Assembly: GCF_008001035.1 (NCBI RefSeq)
Contig: NZ_CP042856.1
Span: forward strand, 496,001 to 560,000
DNA length: 64,000 nucleotides
Direction of reading: 5' to 3'
Origin: Salinibacterium sp. dk2585
GTDB taxonomy: Bacteria; Actinomycetota; Actinomycetes; Actinomycetales; Microbacteriaceae
A program made the position numbers and the translations under genes. How positions within the stretch are numbered: position 1 is the stretch's first letter; each line of letters begins with the position of its first letter. This document shows, piece by piece, positions 53,062 through 60,047 of the stretch. Below the pieces are notes generated by a model. That model searched no databases, was not told the DNA's origin, and saw only the letters and a list, made by a program, of their open reading frames with translations.

Positions 53062-54408
53062 ATGCCTTACCAGATGAGCCTCGCGCTCGACCTTTCCTTC
53101 TCCCACCACCAGGGCCGCTGGCGGCTCCCGGGCTCCTGGGTCGGCTACAACTTCCCCGACCTGCGCGTCTACAAGGAGCTCGCCCTCGCTGCAGAGCGCG
53201 GCTGCATGGACATGATCTTCTTCGGCGACGGGACCGGCATCCCCTCGACCTACGAGAACTCAATCGACGCGGCAGTGCGCTGGGGGATCGGCAGCCCACG
53301 CCAGGACATGTCGCCCTTCATCGCGGCTCTCGCGCAGGAGACAAGCAACATCGGCTTCGGCCTCACCTACTCGTCGACCTTCCTGCCTCCCTTCTATGTG
53401 GCTCGCCTGCTCAACTCGCTCGACCACATCACGAAAGGGCGGATGGCCTTCAACATCGTCACCTCGAGCCGTGGGGCGGATGCCGCGAACTACGGCTTCG
53501 ACGAACTCATGGACCATGACGCCCGCTACCGGCGCATGGAAGAGTTCGTCGAGGTGTGCACCGCGCTGTGGAGGAGCGTTGGCCGGGATGCCTACCAGTG
53601 GGACCGCGAAAGTGGCCACGTGGCCGACCCCTCCCTCGTCGCTCCCATCAACCACGACGGTGAGTTCTTCAAGGTGAAGGGCCCACTCAACACGGTTCCC
53701 AGCCCGCAGCAGGCGCCCGTGCTCATCCAGGCCGGCGGCTCCCCCCGGGGCATCCAGGCCTCGTCCCGTTTCGCCGATGTGATCTTCGGCGGTGCGTTCA
53801 AGAACCAGCACAGGGCTGAGCACCGACGCGCGCTCGACGCGGCGCTCGTCGAGTCGGGCCGGGACCCCGAGAAGGTCGGCATCCTGTGGGACTTGCAGCT
53901 CATCGTCGGCCAGTCGAGTGCCGATGCCAAGGCGCGCAAGGACCAGCTGCAGGGCCTCCTGCCGCGGGAGGCGGCGGCAGCCCAGATGTCGCACAACTCC
54001 GGCCTCGATTTCTCCCAGCTTCCATCGAGGTTCACCCTCGCTGAACTCACGCAGGAGGTCATTGCCAAGAATGCGAGCCCTGTGACCTTCCGGGATCTCA
54101 TCGCCGAATACGGCGAGGGCTACGAGATGACGCCTGATGAGCTGATCGACAGCGCCTGGCGCACCGCGACGGGCTACGATCACACGATCGCGGGCAGCGC
54201 TGAGGAGGTGGCCGACTATCTCGAGGAGTCCTACGAGGCCTCCGGTAGTCGCGGTGGCTTCATGATCGCCCACCCTCAGGTGACGCCGCGCGACCTCATC
54301 GATGTCGTCGGCCTGCTGATTCCTGAGCTGCAGAGGCGGGGCAGGTTCCGCACGAGCTACGAGGGCACGACGCTGCGCGACACCCTCGGCGTGCCAGCCT
54401 TCGCCTAG
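53062..54408 (+). CDS. NtaA/SnaA/DszA-type flavin-dependent monooxygenase
   Basis: A 448-aa member of the nitrilotriacetate monooxygenase group of LLM enzymes: MSLALDLSFSHHQGRWRLPG, KGRMAFNIVTSSRGADAANYG, VLIQAGGSPRGIQASSRFAD, and the group-specific C-terminal half. Members cleave C-N, C-S or C-Cl bonds with FMNH2 and O2 (NTA, EDTA, dibenzothiophene sulfone). Two flavin oxygenases of different subgroups in one operon suggest sequential oxidations of one substrate. No flavin reductase is seen in the window; one must come from elsewhere. 24 bp after the RutA-like gene. Confidence 0.85.
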   Translation: MPYQMSLALDLSFSHHQGRWRLPGSWVGYNFPDLRVYKELALAAERGCMDMIFFGDGTGIPSTYENSIDAAVRWGIGSPRQDMSPFIAALAQETSNIGFGLTYSSTFLPPFYVARLLNSLDHITKGRMAFNIVTSSRGADAANYGFDELMDHDARYRRMEEFVEVCTALWRSVGRDAYQWDRESGHVADPSLVAPINHDGEFFKVKGPLNTVPSPQQAPVLIQAGGSPRGIQASSRFADVIFGGAFKNQHRAEHRRALDAALVESGRDPEKVGILWDLQLIVGQSSADAKARKDQLQGLLPREAAAAQMSHNSGLDFSQLPSRFTLAELTQEVIAKNASPVTFRDLIAEYGEGYEMTPDELIDSAWRTATGYDHTIAGSAEEVADYLEESYEASGSRGGFMIAHPQVTPRDLIDVVGLLIPELQRRGRFRTSYEGTTLRDTLGVPAFA

Positions 54409-54411
54409 GCG

Positions 54412-55239
54412 ATGTTTGCGACAGACGAGAGCGCTGGGGCGCAGCAGGCGGATGCCCCCCAGCGAGTCGCCCGCGTCCTGGCGGGTGACCGTATCCTCGA
54501 CCTCGGGCAGCACCGGCGGCAGGATGAGGCGCGCCGTCTTCGCGACCTGCTCGCGGAATACGTGGTCGACTCGCTCGAGAAAGACGAACGGCTGCCCTCC
54601 GATGAGCAGGTGGCGCGGCAGTTCCACTGCTCGCGCAACGCCGCCCGGATCGCCCTCCAGATGCTGGCGGATGAGCGACTGATCGACCGAACCGTGGGCG
54701 TGGGCACCTACGTCATGACCGATCCTTCGCGCTGGCGCACCGATCACCTCGTCGACTCGCTGGTCGTGCGTGGCGGCGGAGCCCTGCGCTGGGAGCGCCT
54801 CGTGGGATGGCGGGTGACGACGACGATTCCCGCCGCCATGCGGGCAGAGTTTGACCCGGAGGCAGAGAGGCTGGCGATCTTCGAGCGAGTCTTCTCCTAC
54901 AACGGCAAACCGGGCTCGCTGCGCACCTATCACGTGCCCTTGCGGGGGAATGATGTCTTCGAGCCAGCAGACGCGAACGGAGACATCTTCGAAGTCCTCG
55001 AGGGGCGATTCGGGCACGCTGGCCTTCGCGCCTCCCGAACGATCTCGGCGATCGCGGCGGATGCCTCGGCAGCTGAGGTGCTCGAGGTGCAAGTGGGCAC
55101 CCCCCTGCTGCTCATCGAGACGATTGTGCGGGCACCAGCGGGAGACATTGTGCTGAGCTACTCAGGCCGGCAGCGCACCGACGTCGTGCGCATCGGCCTG
55201 GAGCCGGAACGGGTCGCCGTCATAGGGGAGGGATCGTGA
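54412..55239 (+). CDS. GntR-family regulator with UTRA domain
   Basis: A 275-aa HutC/FarR-subfamily regulator: winged helix near residues 40-105 (DEARRLRDLLAEYVVDSLEK, LPSDEQVARQFHCSRNAARIALQML) and a UTRA ligand domain (about 110-260) ending VGTPLLLIETIVRAPAGDI. It starts 3 bp after the monooxygenase, so it is part of the operon and likely responds to the imported compound. ATG 54412; overlaps the MFS gene by GTGA. Confidence 0.88.
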   Translation: MFATDESAGAQQADAPQRVARVLAGDRILDLGQHRRQDEARRLRDLLAEYVVDSLEKDERLPSDEQVARQFHCSRNAARIALQMLADERLIDRTVGVGTYVMTDPSRWRTDHLVDSLVVRGGGALRWERLVGWRVTTTIPAAMRAEFDPEAERLAIFERVFSYNGKPGSLRTYHVPLRGNDVFEPADANGDIFEVLEGRFGHAGLRASRTISAIAADASAAEVLEVQVGTPLLLIETIVRAPAGDIVLSYSGRQRTDVVRIGLEPERVAVIGEGS

Positions 55240-56456
55240 GGCCCCGACTCCGGCATGGGCATCCGCTGGGTCCACTGCCCGGGCTGCTCGTGCTCCTGAC
55301 CCCACTCTCCCAGCTGGGGTACATCCCCGTGGCTGTCGTGCTCGGCCTACAGCTGGGAGCAGACCTCGCCCTCGTCGGCCTCACGATTGGGGTCTATAAC
55401 GCGGCCGCAGCAGTCGCCACGCTCGTCTTCGGTCCACTGTTCGACCTCATTCCGGCACGGAAGGTGCTGCCGTGGGCGGTTGCCGTCAACGTCGCGGTTT
55501 CGCTCACGCTCATCGTGGTGCCGAACGTTGCCGTGCTCATGGCCGGGCGGATACTCACGGGGGTCAGCACGAGCGTGCTCATGCTGTGTGCCTCGATCCT
55601 GGTGGCGGATGCGCATAGCGACGACCCCAGGGCGCGCGACCGTGGTTTCTCCAACCTTCAGACCTTCAACAGCTTCGGGGCCGCGAGTGGCCTCGCGATC
55701 GGTGCCCTCGCCGCCGGTCTCTCCCTGCCGTGGCTCTACTTCAGCGTCGTCGCGCTCTACGGCATGGGCATCCTGTGCATCACGCCGGCCCTGATGCGCC
55801 GCATGCCCGACCACTCACCGTTGCGGTCCATCGTCGTCACGGGCTCGTTCGGGATGCGGTTGCGGGCGCTTGTGCGTGAGGCCGCTCTCACAGCGCGGAG
55901 TCCATCGACCCTCTGCTTGCTGCTCGGCGCTGCGGGGGTCGGATGGATTATCCAGGGTGGCCACTATGGGGTCAGTCTCATCCTCGCTGATCTCGATCCG
56001 TCGCTCGTGCAGCGCATCGGCTTGGCGGTGCTCATCCCCTTCGGCGTATTCATCGGCAGCAGCCTCAACCAGCTGAGCTTGGGGCGCTTCACCGCGACGG
56101 AGTTGCTTGCTCGGGTGTACTGGCTGCTGCCGCTCGCCTGCATCGCCTATGCGGCATCCGTGTCATCGCAGCTTCTCGTGGCACAGGTGCCCGCTCTCGT
56201 CGTGCTGGGAGTGCTGACGGGCATGCTCATGCCGCTCAGCCCCGCCGTCATTGTGTCGTGGTACCCGGGGATCAGGGGCAGCGCGGCCGCCGCGGAGTCG
56301 ATCGCGAAAGCAATGGGCGCGACCCTGAGCCCCGTACTGCTCGGGATGCTGGCCGCGGAATGGAACCTTGCGACGGCCCTTGTGGGCGTCGCCGCTGTTG
56401 CGCTCGTGGGTGCCGTCGCAACGCTCGGCTTCGTCCGCCGCGCCGCCATCGCCTAA
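55236..56456 (+). CDS. MFS transporter
   Basis: A 406-aa major-facilitator permease with about twelve TM helices, the loop 2-3 motif NAAAAVATLVFGPLFDLIPARK and MAGRILTGVSTSVLML (motif B-like). No substrate can be predicted. The GTG overlaps the GntR stop. In this operon it may export a product or import a second form of the substrate. A strong bidirectional terminator follows. Confidence 0.88.
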   Translation: MRPRLRHGHPLGPLPGLLVLLTPLSQLGYIPVAVVLGLQLGADLALVGLTIGVYNAAAAVATLVFGPLFDLIPARKVLPWAVAVNVAVSLTLIVVPNVAVLMAGRILTGVSTSVLMLCASILVADAHSDDPRARDRGFSNLQTFNSFGAASGLAIGALAAGLSLPWLYFSVVALYGMGILCITPALMRRMPDHSPLRSIVVTGSFGMRLRALVREAALTARSPSTLCLLLGAAGVGWIIQGGHYGVSLILADLDPSLVQRIGLAVLIPFGVFIGSSLNQLSLGRFTATELLARVYWLLPLACIAYAASVSSQLLVAQVPALVVLGVLTGMLMPLSPAVIVSWYPGIRGSAAAAESIAKAMGATLSPVLLGMLAAEWNLATALVGVAAVALVGAVATLGFVRRAAIA

Positions 56457-56467
56457 GAGGCACGAAG

Positions 56468-56498
56468 AAGGCCCCGGGACCGATGGTCCCGGGGCCTT
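56468..56498. terminator. Bidirectional terminator between MFS gene and sigB
   Basis: Perfect 14-bp inverted repeat AAGGCCCCGGGACC / GGTCCCGGGGCCTT with a 3-nt loop, 12 bp after the MFS stop and 77 bp before the sigma factor stop. Terminates convergent transcripts. Confidence 0.92.
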
Positions 56499-56575
56499 TG
56501 AGAGGCGGGGTGCTGACCCGAACAGCACCCTGCCGGAGAAGCGGCGGAGACCCGAATCTCCACCGCGGGGATCTC

Positions 56576-57556
56576 TTAAGCGTCTGCCAGTGCACCCCTG
56601 AACTCGCGCGCACGAAGGGCGCGCAGTGCCCGCTGCTCGATCTGGCGAACCCGCTCGCGCGAGATGCCGAAGACAGCGCCCACCTGGTCGAAGGTCATTG
56701 GCGCGTCACCGTCGATGCCGAAGCGGAGCTTCAGCACCTTGGCGTCGCGCTCCGGCAGGGTCGCGATGCACTTGTGCAGGAGTTCGTGGCGGATGCCCGT
56801 GCTCACGATGTCGATGACCGGCGCGTGCTGGTCATCCTCGATGAGGTCACCGAGCACGGTGTCCTGTTCGTCGCCGACGGGCGTGTGGATGCTCACGGGG
56901 TCGCGGTCGACATCGAGGTACATCTGCACCTTCTCCGGTGCGAATCCGGTCTCGGCGGCGATCTCCTCGATCGTGGGGCGGCGCCCCGACTCGGCTTCGA
57001 GTTCGCGGTAGAGCTTGCGCACCGTCACAACCTTCTCGGCCGCGTGCACGGGGATGCGGATGAGCCGCGACGAGTCGGCGATGCAGCGGCTGATCGACTG
57101 CCGGATCCACCACGTGGCGTAGGTGGAGAACTTGTAGCCCTTCGCGTAGTCGAACTTCTTGACCGCGCGGTCGAGGCCGATGTTGCCCTCCTGGATGAGG
57201 TCCATGAAAGGCACCCCGTGGCCCAGGTAGTTCTTCGCGACACTGACCACGAGGCGCAGGTTCGCCCGCACGAAGTGGCGGTAGGCGGCTTCGCCGTCCT
57301 GCACGAGCTGGCGGTACTCGCGAGCCAGCTTTGCGTCGTCGACACCTGCGTCGAGCTGTTCGCGGGCGAGGACGCCCGCTTCAATGGTGCGGGCCAGTTC
57401 CGGCTCCTCCTCGGGGAGGAGCAGCGGGATGGCGGCAATGCCCTGCAGGTAGTCCCGCACGGCGTCATCTGAAACCCGCGCGTCGATGGCAGCAGGCCGA
57501 CGAACTGCTTCGGCGTGCGGGATTTGTGCTGCAGCTGAGGCGGCAGTCTTGTTCAC
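56576..57556 (-). CDS. sigB: RNA polymerase primary-like sigma factor (SigB type)
   Basis: A 326-aa sigma-70 protein of the primary-like actinobacterial SigB class: region 1.2 (DDAVRDYLQGIAAIPLLLPEEE), region 2 with the -10-melting segment YKFSTYATWWIRQSI and RLIRIPVHAAEKV, region 3 ETGFAPEKVQMYLDV and region 4 LPERDAKVLKLRFGI ... TFDQVGAVFGISRERVRQIEQ. GTG 57556 has GGAGAGGG at good spacing; an in-frame TTG at 57580 is a weaker alternative. SigB is a general-stress sigma; its promoter region is full of GAGAACG repeats shared with a divergent TetR gene. Confidence 0.93.
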   Translation of the reverse strand: MNKTAASAAAQIPHAEAVRRPAAIDARVSDDAVRDYLQGIAAIPLLLPEEEPELARTIEAGVLAREQLDAGVDDAKLAREYRQLVQDGEAAYRHFVRANLRLVVSVAKNYLGHGVPFMDLIQEGNIGLDRAVKKFDYAKGYKFSTYATWWIRQSISRCIADSSRLIRIPVHAAEKVVTVRKLYRELEAESGRRPTIEEIAAETGFAPEKVQMYLDVDRDPVSIHTPVGDEQDTVLGDLIEDDQHAPVIDIVSTGIRHELLHKCIATLPERDAKVLKLRFGIDGDAPMTFDQVGAVFGISRERVRQIEQRALRALRAREFRGALADA

Positions 57557-57587
57557 GTTGTCCCTCTCCTGTCGATGCAATCTGCGA

Positions 57588-57755
57588 GAGAACGATTCCT
57601 CTCATGAGAACGATCTCTCTATACCTATATAGGGGGGAGAGAGAGCGTTCTGTCAAGTCCAAATTCATAGAGAACGTTCACTATGATGAGAACGAAGTCT
57701 CTAGCCTCGTTCGGGGGGCAGTGGACGGACCGGTACGCGAGTAGAGAGAACGTTC
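57588..57755. promoter_or_regulatory. GAGAACG repeat array in the sigB/TetR divergent promoter
   Basis: GAGAACG starts at 57588, 57606, 57670, 57688 and 57746 (plus strand). The pairs 57588/57606 and 57670/57688 are each spaced exactly 18 bp. Two copies (57672-57679, 57748-57755) continue to the palindrome GAACGTTC. Inverted AGAACG lies at 57646-57651. This is probably the binding site of the neighbouring TetR protein and controls both genes. Confidence 0.7.
57626..57656 (-). promoter_or_regulatory. Candidate promoter of sigB
   Basis: On the minus strand TTGACA (57656-57651) is followed after 19 bp by TATATA (57631-57626). The spacer is long, and shifting by one base gives other -10 choices, so only moderate support. 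An inverted AGAACG falls inside it. Confidence 0.45.
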
Positions 57756-57780
57756 CTATGTGGATAGGATGGGGCGGGCC

Positions 57781-58362
57781 ATGACAGACACACCGAAGCA
57801 GGGCGCACGCGAGCGCATCCTCGAAGCCGCGTACGACCTCTTCTCTCGTCGTGGCATCCGCGATGTGAGCGTCGACGAGATCATCAGTCGTTCGAAGGTC
57901 GCGATCGCGACCTTCTACCGTCACTTCAGTTCGAAAGACCAGCTGGCCGAGGCGTTCCTCAACCGGCGCGAGCAGGTGTGGACCTCCGAACTCATCGTTG
58001 CCGAGGCGGCGAAGCGCTCAGACAAGCCCGACGACCAGCTCCTCGCGATCTTCGACATCTTCGACGAGTGGTTCGCGAGCGAGGACTTCGAGGGTGACTC
58101 CTTCGTCAAGGTGCTGCTCGAGATGGGGCCGGAGCATCCGCTCGGCAAGGCGAGCATCGCCCACCTCAATACGGTGCGCTCGACCATCCGCGGGATCGCA
58201 GAACGTGCCGGGCTCGTCGAGCTCGACGAGTTCGCCCATTCATTGCAGATCCTCATGAAGGGCAGCATCATCACGGCCACGATGGGTGACCGCGGCGCCG
58301 GTGCGCGGGCCAAGCTCATGGCCGAGGGGCTCATCAAGGATCACACCCCGGCCGCGGAATAA
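57781..58362 (+). CDS. TetR-family regulator divergent from sigB
   Basis: A 193-aa TetR protein: HTH near the N-terminus (ARERILEAAYDLFSRRGIRD, SVDEIISRSKVAIATFYRHF) with the recognition helix VAIATFYRHFSSKDQLAEAF, and an all-helical ligand domain. The ATG at 57781 begins just before the conserved start; in-frame ATG 57769 and GTG 57760 are alternatives. It most likely represses itself and perhaps sigB through the GAGAACG repeats. Convergent with the next gene. Confidence 0.87.
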   Translation: MTDTPKQGARERILEAAYDLFSRRGIRDVSVDEIISRSKVAIATFYRHFSSKDQLAEAFLNRREQVWTSELIVAEAAKRSDKPDDQLLAIFDIFDEWFASEDFEGDSFVKVLLEMGPEHPLGKASIAHLNTVRSTIRGIAERAGLVELDEFAHSLQILMKGSIITATMGDRGAGARAKLMAEGLIKDHTPAAE

Positions 58363-58369
58363 GCCTCTG

Positions 58370-59164
58370 CTAGGCGTCGGACGCGCCCCAGGCGCCGCGT
58401 GCCGCTTCGCGAGCACCGCCTGACCCCCGCTCCGCGAGAGCGGCGGCACGCTCGGCGAGGCGACGCTGCACCTCGTTCTCGGCATTCACGGCCAACTCGG
58501 GGTCGAGCGGAGCGCTCGTGTGCTCGCTCGTGCCGTGCCACTTCTCGATATAGGCGTCGAGCTGGGGTCCGGACTCCCACGACGTGATGAGGCAGTAGCG
58601 GTTCTCGGGCCCCGGATGCCACACGGCGTGCCAGAAGCGCTGCGTGTCGACGATGATCTGGGCGCCGGCCGGCAGCGGGATCCGCACCTCGGTGTCGGGG
58701 TCGTAGCGTTCCTCACGCAGGATCAGATAGGAATCCGCGTCGTCGCTCAGGTTGAAGAAGCCCCGCACGATCCAACCGTTGCCATCAGGATTGAGGCGGT
58801 TGTTGTCGTCCTGGTGGAGGTTGTAGAGAGCCTCCGCATACTCCGTCGGCTTGAGCTCGATCACACGGCAGCGCCCCACGTTCGCCCCGGGCTCCTGCGC
58901 CCGACGGGCAAGCGTGGGGGCCTTCTCGACCTGCGAAGCGATCCAGACACCGTCCTTGTCGGTGCGCGGGGGCATGTGGTTCCAGAAGCCGTTGACCTCG
59001 ATCTCACCCTTCGCACTCGTGAGGGGCGCGAACCGGGTGTCGCCCGATGACTTCCACTCGACGTACTCGAGGTCGAGCCATTCCTTCGGGTCGTTCGCCT
59101 GCTCGTAGCGGTCGAGGATCACGAATCCCGTCTCCTCCAACGCCGCGGACTTGATGTAACTCAT
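58370..59164 (-). CDS. Putative Fe(II)/2-oxoglutarate-type oxygenase
   Basis: A 264-aa jelly-roll-like protein. It contains NLHQDDNNR with H117-x-D119, and a distal histidine in RFWHAVWHPGPENR (H179 or H183) followed by R189 at about the spacing of a 2OG-binding arginine, the HxD...H...R pattern of non-haem iron oxygenases. The N-terminal KEWLDLEYVEWKSSGDTRF region is not recognised. No substrate can be assigned; annotation in related actinobacteria is usually hypothetical. It lies 8 bp before the convergent TetR stop and 106 bp after nei, so its promoter is its own. An in-frame upstream start at 59221 exists; ATG 59164 has AAAGG upstream. Confidence 0.7.
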   Translation of the reverse strand: MSYIKSAALEETGFVILDRYEQANDPKEWLDLEYVEWKSSGDTRFAPLTSAKGEIEVNGFWNHMPPRTDKDGVWIASQVEKAPTLARRAQEPGANVGRCRVIELKPTEYAEALYNLHQDDNNRLNPDGNGWIVRGFFNLSDDADSYLILREERYDPDTEVRIPLPAGAQIIVDTQRFWHAVWHPGPENRYCLITSWESGPQLDAYIEKWHGTSEHTSAPLDPELAVNAENEVQRRLAERAAALAERGSGGAREAARGAWGASDA

Positions 59165-59270
59165 GCAGGCGCGCCTTTCGAGAGAGGGTCGGTGCGGCAC
59201 GGCGTGCGACGCCGTTTCCACGCCACACTAACACCGGCGCTTACCCATCCAGGACTCGGCGCCTGGCGGC

Positions 59271-60047
59271 TCAGCGCTGGCAGTTTGGGCACCAGTGACT
59301 CCGGCGCGGGTGCTCTCCGGGCGACTCGAAATCAGCGCTGCGGATGGGGGTGCCGCAGCGCAGGCAGGGGCGCCCCGTGCGTCCGTAGACCCAAGCCTTC
59401 GCCCCTCGCATCCGCCCCGTCGTGATGCGTTCCGTGCGGTCCTTATTGGCGTGGATCAGTCGATAGGACAGGTCGATCAGCTGCTCCGGCTGCCGAACTT
59501 CCGTGACCGGGGTCGTTGGCAGGATGCCGCGCAGGAAGCAGATCTCATTGACGTACTCGTTGCCGAGCCCAGCGAGGTTCCTCTGGTCGAGCAGCGCGTA
59601 GAACACGGGACGATCGGGTCGCTCGAGCACGCGGCGGAGCGCCTCCTCGGCGTCCCAGTCGCCACCGAGCAGGTCAGGGCCGAGGAAGGCGAGTGCCGCT
59701 TCCTCCTCGTCTCGCCGGATGACCTCGACCAGTCCCAGCTCGAAGCCGACGGCGAGACGCTCCTCAGTGCCCAGGATGACGCGCGCCTGGTAGGCGGGGC
59801 GCTTCCACTTGGTGCCGTGGCTGTAGAGGTGCCAGGCGCCCTCCATCTTGAGATGGGTGTGGATGCTGTGGTCCCCGATGCGAGCCAGCAGGTGCTTGCC
59901 GCGGGGGACGACGGAGTCGATCGTGTTGCCACTCAGGTCGACCGTCGCGAACGCGGGGACGCGGATGTCACAGCTCTCGAGCATCCGACCGGCCAGTGCC
60001 TCGTTGAGGTTCTTGGCGGTCAGGTAGACGGTGTCTCCCTCAGGCAC
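59271..60047 (-). CDS. nei: Endonuclease VIII-like DNA glycosylase (Nei2 type)
   Basis: Base-excision repair glycosylase/AP lyase, 258 aa. The catalytic N-terminus is PEGDTVY (P2 nucleophile, E3), followed by VPRGKHLLARIG with the conserved Lys, HTHLKMEGAWHLY, NAGLGNEYVNEICF-type H2TH segment (here NLAGLGNEYVNEICFLRGIL) and the C-terminal zinc finger CLRCGTP...HWCPNC. This is the actinobacterial Nei2 group. The GTG start overlaps the lhr 3' end by 8 bp, the same linkage as Rv3297-Rv3296 in M. tuberculosis. Confidence 0.93.
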   Translation of the reverse strand: MPEGDTVYLTAKNLNEALAGRMLESCDIRVPAFATVDLSGNTIDSVVPRGKHLLARIGDHSIHTHLKMEGAWHLYSHGTKWKRPAYQARVILGTEERLAVGFELGLVEVIRRDEEEAALAFLGPDLLGGDWDAEEALRRVLERPDRPVFYALLDQRNLAGLGNEYVNEICFLRGILPTTPVTEVRQPEQLIDLSYRLIHANKDRTERITTGRMRGAKAWVYGRTGRPCLRCGTPIRSADFESPGEHPRRSHWCPNCQR

